A stretch of 22,640 nucleotides of DNA from Planctomycetaceae bacterium (GCA_027000105.1 JALTOP010000126.1:363-23002), one strand, 5' to 3'; positions 1 to 7,510 are shown, numbered from the stretch's first letter. A program made the numbers and translations. The notes: a model not told the origin generated them from the sequence alone.

Positions 1-1800
1 GATCAGCTGGCGCTGGCTCTCCAGTTGCTCCGGATCCCAGGCGCCCGGCTCGCCATCCGGGTCGATGACGACGAGGTCCTTGTCGATGTCGGGTTCAAAA
101 GTGAGGGGATTGTACTTCGCGAAGAATGGGAACCGGACGAGCCACCACCGGAAGTCGGCCAGACCATCGAAGTAATGCTGGAGGATATCGAGGACACCAA
201 TGGCGTTATTCTGCTATCCAAACGCAAGGCAGACCGCATTCGCGAATGGGAACGCGTTATTGAAACGTGTCATGAAGGCGAAATTATCAAGGGAACTGTT
301 GTTCGAAAAATCAAGGGGGGGTTGCTCGTCAACATTGGCGTCAATGTCTTCCTGCCGGCCAGCCAGGTGGATATACGACGGCCCAACGACATTGCCGATT
401 TCATTGGCCAGGAAATCGAATGTGTTATTCTGAAAATTGATGATGTTCGTCGCAACATCGTCGTATCCAGAAGGAAATTGATTGAAGACCGCCGAGCCGA
501 ATTGAAGCGAAATCTGCTCGAACAGCTTGAAGAAGGCCAAATCCGAACCGGCGTTGTGAAGAATATTGCCGACTTCGGCGCATTTGTCGATCTTGGCGGA
601 ATCGACGGCCTGCTGCACATTACTGACATGAGTTGGGGCCGCATCGATCACCCGACTGCAATGGTCAAAATCGATGACGAAATCGAAGTGATCATTCTGA
701 GCGTTGACCGCGAAAAAGAAAAGATCGCGTTAGGATTGAAGCAGAAATCGAAATCCCCGTGGGAAAATATCGAAGAGCGGTATCCCATCGGTGAAAAAGT
801 AAAAGGTGTCGTAACCAATGTGATGTCTTACGGTGCATTCGTGCGACTCGAAGATGGTATAGAAGGTCTTGTTCACATCAGTGAAATGTCATGGACACGT
901 CGGATCAATCATCCGAGTGAACTGGTCTCCATCAATGATGAAGTTGAGGTTGTTGTACTGAATCTCAACACGGAGAAACAGGAAATTTCACTGGGAATGA
1001 AACAGACCCAGCCAAATCCGTGGGACAACGTCACGGAAAAATACCCTGTCGGTGCGGAGGTAACCGGGAAAGTTCGCAACTTGACGAACTACGGGGCATT
1101 CATCGAGTTGGAAGAAGGTGTCGATGGTCTGCTGCATGTCAGCGATATGTCCTGGACCCGAAAAATTTCCCATGCCAGTGAAATGCTGAAAAAGGGAGAC
1201 GAAATCAAGTGTCAAATTGTTTCGGTTGATGAAGACCGTCGGCGAATCGCTCTTGGACTGAAGCAACTGGGAAGCGATCCGTGGACCGATGTCATCCCGG
1301 AAAAATACGCTCCGGGAACAATCGTCACCGGAAAAGTAACGAAGATTACGAACTTTGGTGTTTTTGTCGAACTTGAGCCCGAGCTTGAAGGTCTGCTGCA
1401 TGTTTCCGAGTTGGCTGCCCACAAGGTGAACAATCCGGAAGAGGAAGTGAATGTGGGTGAAGATATCGAAGTCCGCATTTTAAGACTCGATCTGGATGAG
1501 CGCAAGATTGGTCTTTCCCGCCGCCTTGAAGCTGATGCCGATGAACAACAGGTTGATGAATCCGGCAAGCCTGTTACGTCGCCTCAAGAGCTCAAAGGCG
1601 GAATGGGGGCTACAGACGGCCCACTGTTTCAAATGCCAACCAATGCTCCTGAAAGTGAGAACGCAGCTGTAGATGTCGCCGATGAACAGCCGGAAGCGGC
1701 TGTTGAGGAACCTACTGCCCAGGAAGCGACAAGCGAGGATGCGACCGAAGAAGCGTCTGAGAATCAGCAAGCGGAGGAAAAGGACGAGGCGAGCGAATAA
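1..1800 (+). CDS. rpsA: 30S ribosomal protein S1, 5'-partial
   Basis: Ribosomal protein S1 binds mRNA on the small ribosomal subunit and helps load structured or weak-SD messages. The frame is open to base 1, so the start lies outside the window. Counting residues from the Met codon at 25, six S1 (OB-fold) repeats are visible: a truncated one to ~65, then ~87-151, 172-240, 257-327, 344-414 and 431-500. Repeats 3-5 carry the typical GAF(V/I) and GLLH(I/V)-type cores, such as 'YGAFVRLEDGIEGLVHISEM'. Residues 501-591 form an acidic Glu/Ala-rich tail that is probably disordered. The match to S1 becomes convincing only from 'RVDDDEVLVDVG' (about base 58). The ~19 codons before it do not resemble the S1 N-terminus and are GC-richer, so the encoded protein upstream of there is doubtful. 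Identification is secure from domain number and spacing. Confidence 0.94.
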   Translation, partial: DQLALALQLLRIPGARLAIRVDDDEVLVDVGFKSEGIVLREEWEPDEPPPEVGQTIEVMLEDIEDTNGVILLSKRKADRIREWERVIETCHEGEIIKGTVVRKIKGGLLVNIGVNVFLPASQVDIRRPNDIADFIGQEIECVILKIDDVRRNIVVSRRKLIEDRRAELKRNLLEQLEEGQIRTGVVKNIADFGAFVDLGGIDGLLHITDMSWGRIDHPTAMVKIDDEIEVIILSVDREKEKIALGLKQKSKSPWENIEERYPIGEKVKGVVTNVMSYGAFVRLEDGIEGLVHISEMSWTRRINHPSELVSINDEVEVVVLNLNTEKQEISLGMKQTQPNPWDNVTEKYPVGAEVTGKVRNLTNYGAFIELEEGVDGLLHVSDMSWTRKISHASEMLKKGDEIKCQIVSVDEDRRRIALGLKQLGSDPWTDVIPEKYAPGTIVTGKVTKITNFGVFVELEPELEGLLHVSELAAHKVNNPEEEVNVGEDIEVRILRLDLDERKIGLSRRLEADADEQQVDESGKPVTSPQELKGGMGATDGPLFQMPTNAPESENAAVDVADEQPEAAVEEPTAQEATSEDATEEASENQQAEEKDEASE

Positions 1801-1879
1801 TATCGAGCAGTCGCCCAGTTGGCTGAACGACTGGGCTGGCGAGAAACTTCGGTTCCCTTGCTACTCCGAAGCGAAGAAT

Positions 1880-1914
1880 CCCCCCTGCCGGCGACAGCCT
1901 GTAGGGGGTTTTTT
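1880..1914 (+). terminator. Rho-independent terminator after rpsA
   Basis: An arm CCCCCTGC pairs with GTAGGGGG (one G-T wobble) around a 12-base loop, followed directly by a run of six T. It lies 80 bases past the rpsA stop on the same strand. A second perfect 7-bp stem, GCCCAGT (1813-1819) with ACTGGGC (1830-1836), sits just after the stop codon but has no T run. It may protect the mRNA 3' end rather than terminate. Confidence 0.88.
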
Positions 1915-2018
1915 ATGGACGGCGTATGTCTCGGTAACCATGCCATGTGATGCCCTGTGGCTCGGGCCAGGTTATTTGGTATGGCATCGTGGAACCGCGA
2001 CTGACGTGCCCCATTGCG

Positions 2019-3047
2019 TTATTTCCGATCGGGCCATTCAGGCAAATCGACAATCCATTTCTGAAATTGGTCTTCATCGACGTTACGCCCGCTAATGATG
2101 ATGACAATGTCCCCCTGTCCTTCCAGGTTTGCTCTCCCGGACAGAGCCGCAGCGAGAGAGATGACACCGGAGGGCTCAGCCCGTAGCCCATGATTGCGGT
2201 ACAACCAGTTCATCGCCATTCGTGTTTGTAAATCGGGAACGGTCACAGCTTCGCTAACGTATTTCTCAAGAATGGGCCAGTTGTGCCTGCCAACTTCGTA
2301 GGAAAGCAAGCCATCGCAAATGCTCGTTGGATGCTTCAAAGTTATTCTTTTCCCCGATTTAAGTGAACGGGAAAAATCGTCAGCCGTGTCCGGCTCAACG
2401 GCGATGATTACTGCCTCGGGGAAACCATCTGCAATGGCAATGGCCTGTCCGGCCATCAATCCACCGCCGCTCACCGGACATAAAAAGTGGGATAATGATC
2501 GCCCTGCTCTTTTGAGCTCATCAACAATTTACAATGCACCGACGCCATTGCCGGCGATAACATTGTTATCATCGTAAGGAGAAGCCTGAATTCCTTTCTC
2601 CTGGTCAGCGATATCGCGGGTCATTTTTTCACGGATGCCGGTTTCATGATCAGTCGCGATATCGTAAGTGCGAATTTCCGCACCAAAAGAACGAGTCAAT
2701 CGAAACTTTACCTGTGGTGCGTTATCCGGCATCACAATGATAACCCGCTTACCATACCTCATCCCCGCATAGGAAATTCCTGAGGCAAAATTTCCGGAGG
2801 AATGGGCAGCAACGGGACAATCCTGAATCCGTTCCAGGTTGTTCGCCATCCAGTTCAAGGCTCCCATTACCTTGAAGGAGCCGGTTGGCGACGAGCCATA
2901 GTCCTTCAGCCAGACCTGTCTCCCCTCGGCAAGCCCCAACTCATGCTCCAATCGATAGGAACGGATCAGTGGAGTCGGAGAAAGATGCTTCCGTATGACG
3001 GACTCTGCCTTTCGAACATCCTGCAAGGTAGCCAACGGCAAAGCCAT
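2019..3047 (-). pseudogene. Threonine/serine dehydratase-like PLP enzyme interrupted by in-frame TAA
   Basis: A fold-type II PLP enzyme of the threonine dehydratase / serine racemase group, which deaminates Thr or Ser to a 2-oxo acid plus ammonia. The ATG at 3047 is chosen because AGGA lies 7 bases upstream and the protein then begins MALPLATLQDV. The PLP lysine is in 'SPTGSFKVMGA' (Lys59), 'HSSGNFASG' is the substrate loop, and 'SGGGLMAG' is the phosphate-binding loop. At 2531-2529 a TAA falls after 172 codons, between 'AGNGVGAL' and 'IVDELKRAG'. The same frame then runs on with family-like sequence to 2019, about 342 codons in all including the stop position. That is the length of the short enzymes without an ACT domain. 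The rest of the frame is intact, so this is a recent nonsense mutation, a sequencing error (CAA to TAA would fit), or readthrough. Family assignment is firm; exact substrate and functionality are not. The gap to arsC is 187 bases on the same strand. Confidence 0.82.
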
Positions 3048-3234
3048 GGAAAAATCCTGTGAACTGGAACGAGAAAGAATTCTGAAACAACATCCGACAA
3101 GGGACACCGGCATGCCCGCCCAATGCCCGACGAATCACGAGTCTGTATGGTAACGAAATCGATCATGCCGATACAGAGCTTCGATCGGTTTCCGGCAGGA
3201 ATCTGGGGCTGATTGCCTCCGCCCAATTCGCAAT

Positions 3235-3660
3235 TTATTCCCGCTCTGATTCCAGATAATTCTGAATTTTCTGTTTGATCTCATCCCGGACTCGTCGAAA
3301 CACGACCATTTTTTCGTCATCGGTTCCGGTTGCATCGGCAGGGTCATCGAATGGCCAATGCAATGTCTTTTTTGCGCCATGAAAAACAGGACAGGCCTGC
3401 TTCGCGTTGTCGCAAACGGTCACAACCAGATCAAATGGTTGATCCTGAAACTGGTCAAGCGATTTGCTTTGGTGCCTGGAAAGATCCCGCCCCAGTTCCT
3501 CCATCGCCTTTATCGCAAGCGGATGCACATAGCCGGATGGCTTCGAACCGGCGGATTCTGAAACCCATTTTCCTTCTCCCAGCAATTCCCATAAATCTTC
3601 CGCCATCTGGGAGCGGCAAGAGTTCCCCGTGCATAGAATCAGTACGCGTTTGGGCATCAT
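3235..3660 (-). CDS. arsC: Arsenate reductase, thioredoxin-coupled (LMW-PTPase fold)
   Basis: Cytoplasmic enzyme that reduces As(V) to As(III) for export, using a cascade of cysteines and thioredoxin. The N-terminus holds the P-loop 'CTGNSCRSQ', giving Cys10 and Cys15. The resolving pair is in 'TVCDNAKQACPVF' (Cys83 and Cys90). This four-cysteine layout matches the S. aureus/B. subtilis type rather than the glutaredoxin-linked E. coli type. The ATG at 3660 is preferred over the longer frame because AAGGA lies 8 bases upstream; a second ATG follows at once at 3657. The resulting 141 residues are normal for the family. It is the last gene of the arsR-ACR3-small protein-arsC set, 66 bases after the preceding gene. 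Confidence 0.94.
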   Translation of the reverse strand: MMPKRVLILCTGNSCRSQMAEDLWELLGEGKWVSESAGSKPSGYVHPLAIKAMEELGRDLSRHQSKSLDQFQDQPFDLVVTVCDNAKQACPVFHGAKKTLHWPFDDPADATGTDDEKMVVFRRVRDEIKQKIQNYLESERE

Positions 3661-3726
3661 TCGGTCAATCCTTGTTTCACATTCGGTCTCTGCTCGACTG
3701 AATCGGTCTCTGTTCAACTGAAAATA

Positions 3727-3990
3727 TCATTGCATGGCGATGGCGGATTCAAGAGTGACCTTCGCAATACACAATTTGTAACAGGATTCAAAAATCGGGC
3801 ATTGCTGACAATCCAGCCATTGTTCGATATCCGTCTCGATCCTACGATCACTGTGAACAGGAAGCATCGAACCTTCCTGCTGTTTCATCCAGACGGTAAA
3901 AACTTTTCCCTTATTGGGCCTGTTCGTTTTCAAATGCAGATCATCTGGGAACATTGTGCCAAAACACTCTTTTTCCTCGGGCTGATTCAT
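3727..3990 (-). CDS. Small four-cysteine protein of the ars operon, unknown function
   Basis: An 87-residue protein I cannot assign to a named family. Its ATG has a very strong ribosome site (GGGGAGGAG, 7 bases upstream). It starts 28 bases after the ACR3 stop and lies before arsC, so it is very likely a real, co-translated operon member. The N-terminal half contains 'FPDDLHLKTNRPNKGKVF'; the C-terminal part has four cysteines spaced C-x2-C-x5-C-x3-C (Cys61, 64, 70, 74) in 'CQQCPIFESCYKLC', a plausible metal or metalloid site. One further cysteine is at position 9. There is no signal peptide or membrane segment, so it should be cytoplasmic. By context a role in arsenite binding, delivery to the pump, or sensing is possible; this is inference only. 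That it is a gene is fairly sure; its function is open. Confidence 0.82.
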   Translation of the reverse strand: MNQPEEKECFGTMFPDDLHLKTNRPNKGKVFTVWMKQQEGSMLPVHSDRRIETDIEQWLDCQQCPIFESCYKLCIAKVTLESAIAMQ

Positions 3991-4018
3991 CGCGTTACTC
4001 CTCCCCGTTTGTGAATGA

Positions 4019-5230
4019 TCACTCCTGGTTTTCCCCGGAAACGGCCAGATGCGGGAACCAGCTTTGCGTTTTCAGACAGAATCTGACCAACATCAACATT
4101 AGCGGAACCTCAATCAATACGCCAACAACTGTTGCCAAGGAAGCTCCTGAAGAAAGCCCGTAAAGCATTGTGGAAGTTGCAATGGCAACTTCGAAATGGT
4201 TCGAAGCACCAATCATCGCTGCCGGTGCGGCGTTTTCGTAGCTTAGCCCCAACAGTTTCGCAAGTCCATACCCCAAAGCAAATATGAAAACGGTCTGAAT
4301 GAACAGCGGAATCGCAATCCATAAGATTGTCAGAGGATTATCAAGAATTGTTTCTCCCTTGAATGAAAAGAGCAGCACCAGCGTCAACAATAGTGCGGAG
4401 ATGGTCACGGGAGTCAACAGATGCAGAAATTTTTCTCGAAACCACTGCTCCCCCTTTCGGGTGATAATCCATTTCCGGGAAAAATAGCCCGCAATCAATG
4501 GAAGGGCGACATAAACACCGATCGAAAGAAGTAATGCCTGCCAGGGAACGGGGAGTTTGCCGACACCAAGCAGAAAACCACCCAATACCCCATACAGCAG
4601 GAGCATGGTCAACGAATTGATGGCAACCATCGCCAGTGTCAGACCATCATTCCCTCTGGCGAGAAAACCCCAAACAAGTACCATCGCGGTACAAGGAGCG
4701 ACTCCGAGCAAAATACACCCCGCCAGATAGCTTCGCCATAAAGGAACTTCCAGCATTTTCACGTCATCAACAAGTACAACCTGACCGGCTCCATAGGAAG
4801 CTCCGACATCCAGATCAAGACCCAAGGGCATTTTTACATAGTCAACAGCTTCAGGACCAATCAGATTGTAAAAGAGCGTTCCCAAAAAAAGGTTAGCAAT
4901 GGCATACATCGTAAACGGCTTGACCGCCCAGTTGATGAAAAGAGTCAACCCGACCGGTCGGATCGATTTAACTGCCCGAAGCACTTCCCCGAAATCAATT
5001 TTTACCATAATCGGATACATCATGAAAAACAGACAGATCGCGATCGGAATTGAAATTACGGGAGCGTCGTTAACGTGAATCGCCATCCCATCAAGAGCTT
5101 GAGCAAAACCGGGGGCCAACTTTCCCAGTATGATCCCTGCGACAATGCAAAGCGCAACCCAAACTGTCAGATAACGCTCAAAGAAACCCATTCCCTGAGA
5201 AGTGGACTTTTTGCAATCTAACTGAGACAT
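4019..5230 (-). CDS. acr3: ACR3-family arsenite efflux permease
   Basis: An inner-membrane carrier of the ACR3 (BART superfamily) type that extrudes arsenite. About ten hydrophobic segments are visible. The family signature 'GVAPCTAMVLVW' holds the conserved Cys (about residue 180), and 'GASNHFEVAIA' near the C-terminus holds the conserved Glu. The ATG at 5230 gives 403 residues; an in-frame TTG at 5266 would add 12 polar residues and is less likely. The ribosome site is weak (an A/G-rich AAAAAGAA stretch). Between the KPFTMYA segment and the Cys signature there is a polar stretch of some 40-50 residues (about 120-165) that seems longer than in the ACR3 proteins I know. It lies 110 bases after arsR and 28 before the small Cys4 gene. 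Confidence 0.93.
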   Translation of the reverse strand: MSQLDCKKSTSQGMGFFERYLTVWVALCIVAGIILGKLAPGFAQALDGMAIHVNDAPVISIPIAICLFFMMYPIMVKIDFGEVLRAVKSIRPVGLTLFINWAVKPFTMYAIANLFLGTLFYNLIGPEAVDYVKMPLGLDLDVGASYGAGQVVLVDDVKMLEVPLWRSYLAGCILLGVAPCTAMVLVWGFLARGNDGLTLAMVAINSLTMLLLYGVLGGFLLGVGKLPVPWQALLLSIGVYVALPLIAGYFSRKWIITRKGEQWFREKFLHLLTPVTISALLLTLVLLFSFKGETILDNPLTILWIAIPLFIQTVFIFALGYGLAKLLGLSYENAAPAAMIGASNHFEVAIATSTMLYGLSSGASLATVVGVLIEVPLMLMLVRFCLKTQSWFPHLAVSGENQE

Positions 5231-5285
5231 AGCACGTTCTTTTTCATTATTTGGCTCAGGGTACAAACAGGAATATTACCTAATT

Positions 5286-5298
5286 GCCATTTCGCCAT
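5286..5298 (-). promoter_or_regulatory. Second copy of ArsR-operator-like element, before ACR3
   Basis: The plus strand reads GCCATTTCGCCAT, matching 12 of 13 bases of the element at the arsR promoter, in the same orientation, in the 110-base gap between arsR and ACR3. Internally it is a direct repeat GCCAT-N3-GCCAT. A minus-strand TAATAT at 5278-5273 just downstream could be a -10 box, but no good -35 is visible, so an internal promoter is speculative. Confidence 0.4.
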
Positions 5299-5340
5299 GC
5301 ATTTGGTGTAATAAATGTGAATAAATAACCCGATCTCTGT

Positions 5341-5667
5341 CTACTCGACTGAAGAACGGCGCTGTTCGAGATCCGCTTTAAGAACAGTTTCCATGCAGGA
5401 AAAAAAACCATCCAGACAAACACAGGAAACCCGATAGAAGCTCATCGCACCTTCCTTGCGGACATCAAGCAGTCCCGTCTCCCTCAAAATGGCAAGATGT
5501 TTGGAAACAGTTGATTGATCTGCCCCGACCTGCTCGGTTAACTCATTCACGCACATTTCCCGATCACGAAGCAAATCCAGCATCAGCAGACGACTTGGAT
5601 GAGCCATCGCCTTGGCAATCTTCGCCCGAGCTTCATATTGTTTTAACGTCTTCTTCCCCATGGCCAT
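5341..5667 (-). CDS. arsR: ArsR-family metalloid-responsive repressor
   Basis: A 108-residue winged-helix repressor expected to dimerise on DNA and release it on binding As(III). The recognition helix region reads 'GADQSTVSKHLAILRETGLL', and the wing 'DVRKEGAMSFYRV'. The classical E. coli-type ELCVCDL site is reduced to 'EMCVNEL' with one Cys (Cys39). Instead a cluster lies after the wing, 'SCVCLDGFFSC' (Cys82, 84, 91). Metalloid sensing is therefore probably by C-terminal cysteines, a variation known in general in ArsR/SmtB proteins. The start at 5667 agrees with the promoter: the predicted transcription start coincides with this ATG. A second in-frame ATG at 5661 would leave a 6-base leader. 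It is the first gene of the ars operon. Confidence 0.92.
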   Translation of the reverse strand: MAMGKKTLKQYEARAKIAKAMAHPSRLLMLDLLRDREMCVNELTEQVGADQSTVSKHLAILRETGLLDVRKEGAMSFYRVSCVCLDGFFSCMETVLKADLEQRRSSVE

Positions 5668-5675
5668 ATCGCCAT
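5663..5675 (-). promoter_or_regulatory. Putative ArsR operator at the arsR transcription start
   Basis: Plus strand GCCATATCGCCAT, a direct repeat of GCCAT with a 3-base spacer; its core ATATCGCCATAT is also an inverted repeat. It overlaps the end of the -10 box and the arsR start codon, where bound repressor would block initiation. A near copy (12/13) lies before ACR3. ArsR binding is inferred from position and recurrence only. Confidence 0.5.
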
Positions 5676-5702
5676 ATTAGAATAAATACTTGAATGAGTC
5701 AA
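5674..5702 (-). promoter_or_regulatory. Sigma70-type promoter of the ars operon (leaderless)
   Basis: On the minus strand: -35 TTGACT (5702-5697), a 17-base spacer, and -10 TAATAT (5679-5674). Both boxes are close to consensus and the spacing is ideal. Only six bases (GGCGAT) separate the -10 from the arsR ATG at 5667, so transcription should begin at or within a base or two of that ATG. Confidence 0.8.
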
Positions 5703-5976
5703 CGGTAACAGGATGCAAAGAATCGAATTCGGCAAAACAGAAGTAAACCGGAAAAATCCGGTACAGAGAGAATTCATGTATGCCCGGAGACAAGCTTGAA
5801 TCAATTCATTTCCCGTTTCGTTTTTTTGGCAGAATTGCAAACACAGCTTTCCCAAACTTTCATTTTGGTGAATAGGTAATCTGTGCGCGATGTACGGCGA
5901 GTTTTCAAGAGGGCCCGATTGTCATGCCGATGCCTGCTTACAGGATATGTTGGAACGCAAACGGCCCGTCTGAGGG

Positions 5977-6048
5977 ATCAGTCGGCGCGATTCCTGCCTG
6001 AAACTTCAAACACCCCGACTGATGGTGTCTCTCCTTGAATGGGGAGAG
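5977..6048 (+). other. Two hairpins in the gap before the HtrA gene
   Basis: The 440-base gap 5703-6142 between the divergent ars promoter and the protease gene has no credible ORF. It contains a perfect 9-bp inverted repeat, ATCAGTCGG (5977-5985) with CCGACTGAT (6015-6023), followed by a 6-bp hairpin CTCTCC (6029-6034) with GGAGAG (6043-6048). Neither is followed by a T run, so they are not terminators. They could form part of a structured 5' leader of the protease mRNA or be operator sites; no function can be read from the sequence. I found no convincing promoter for the protease here. Confidence 0.4.
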
Positions 6049-6142
6049 TATGGCCTGGCCTGTTTTGAAGCACCAGTGAGAACGGTAGGGACACCGACTC
6101 TCGATTCCGACAATACAATCGCACCACAGACAGAATCTGCAG

Positions 6143-7510
6143 ATGAATAGAACCATTCTTGCAATTGGGCTCGCCGTATTCTCTCTCTTTCATGGGGTCG
6201 TGCTTTCCAATAGCTACGCTTCCTCCCTCCGAGAGACGCCTTTGGTGAAAGCCGTACAGCGAGCCAAGCGGGCTGTTGTCAATATTCATACCGAAAAGAG
6301 TGCAGATAGTTCACATTCCGTATTCGGTACGACAAAACGCGGCAAAATAAATGGAATGGGAACTGGAATCGTTATCGATGAGCGAGGCTACGTTGTCACC
6401 AACAATCATGTCATTGCGGGAGTTGACTCCCTTGAAATATCCTTGATAGATGGGGGGCGATACCCGGCGCACGTAGTCGCTTTCGATCGTAAGCATGATT
6501 TGGCAATCATCAAAGTCGATGGGAATGCAGACCTCGAAGTAATGCCGATCGGAACATCATCGGATCTGATGCTTGGTGAAACAGTTATCGCTGTCGGCAA
6601 TGCTTTTGGTTATGTGCATACGGTGACATCGGGCATCGTTAGCGCACTTTCACGAGATGTCGAGGTGAATGAGGAGCAGCAGTACAAGAATCTCATCCAG
6701 ACCGATGCCAGTATCAATCCGGGCAACAGTGGAGGCCCTCTGCTGAATCTGGAAGGAGATGTAATCGGAATCAATGTTGCAATCCGTGCCGGTGCTCAAC
6801 GGATCGGGTTTGCCATTCCGATCGATGATGCACGAGCCGTCATCTCGCGTTTGATCAGTGTCGAGGTCCTGGAACATTACTATCACGGGTTAAAGACACA
6901 TGACAACAAGAAAGCTGACTTGAGGGAATTGGTCGTTGATGATGTTGCCAAGGGGAGCCCGGCTGAACGTGCCGGCTTCGAAAAAGGTGATATCATCATT
7001 CGAATTGGAGAGAACAAGATTCAGGATGCCGTTGATCTGGAACGCTCGTTATTGGGGCGAGGTCAGGCGGATAATATTCCCTGCATTGTGAAGCGGGGCG
7101 ACACAGAGGAAGAACTTTCACTTTCGCTCGTCAAGGCAAGCGAAGTAAAGAACGTATCGGGAGTCGAGTTGCCTCCTCAATCCGAGCCAGCAGATTCTTC
7201 CGGCAATGATGCATGGAATGTCCTGGGAATGAAGTTGAAAAAGCTTCCCGAGTCCCAGAAAAGCCGTGTCGGTTCCCGTTATCGTGGTGGAATGGTCGTT
7301 CAGGCAATTCGGCCTCACAGTCCTGCATCGGCCAGCGGGATAAGACGAGGCGATATTCTGGTCGGTCTGCATGTATGGGAAACGGTCAATGAGGAAAACA
7401 TCACGTATGTTCTCGATCACCCCCAGCGCAGTTCATTCAGCCCGATAAAGTTCTTCATCCTCCGCAACGGTGAAACGCTCTACGGTCATCTGAAGATTCA
7501 GACACCTTAA
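6143..7510 (+). CDS. HtrA/DegP-like periplasmic serine protease, two PDZ domains
   Basis: Envelope quality-control protease that degrades misfolded exported proteins. Residues 1-27 form a signal peptide (MNRTILAIGLAVFSLF, cut after the 'SYA' region). The trypsin-like domain (~35-245) has His89 in 'VTNNHVIAG', Asp119 in 'KHDLAIIKVD' and Ser196 in 'NPGNSGGPL', a complete triad. PDZ1 spans ~255-330 ('GSPAERAGFEKGDIIIRIG'). PDZ2 spans ~357-452, with 'SRYRGGMVVQAIRPHSPASA' and 'GIRRGDILVGLHVWET', a form I associate with planctomycete HtrA proteins. At 455 residues it has the usual DegP/MucD length. The ATG at 6143 has no clear SD but gives a proper signal peptide. The two hairpins upstream may lie in its leader. 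Confidence 0.93.
   Translation: MNRTILAIGLAVFSLFHGVVLSNSYASSLRETPLVKAVQRAKRAVVNIHTEKSADSSHSVFGTTKRGKINGMGTGIVIDERGYVVTNNHVIAGVDSLEISLIDGGRYPAHVVAFDRKHDLAIIKVDGNADLEVMPIGTSSDLMLGETVIAVGNAFGYVHTVTSGIVSALSRDVEVNEEQQYKNLIQTDASINPGNSGGPLLNLEGDVIGINVAIRAGAQRIGFAIPIDDARAVISRLISVEVLEHYYHGLKTHDNKKADLRELVVDDVAKGSPAERAGFEKGDIIIRIGENKIQDAVDLERSLLGRGQADNIPCIVKRGDTEEELSLSLVKASEVKNVSGVELPPQSEPADSSGNDAWNVLGMKLKKLPESQKSRVGSRYRGGMVVQAIRPHSPASASGIRRGDILVGLHVWETVNEENITYVLDHPQRSSFSPIKFFILRNGETLYGHLKIQTP

Noticed and set aside
1940..1987. 7-bp inverted repeat ATGCCAT / ATGGCAT downstream of the dehydratase gene
   Set aside because: The loop is 34 bases and there is no T run on the minus strand, so a terminator call is not justified.
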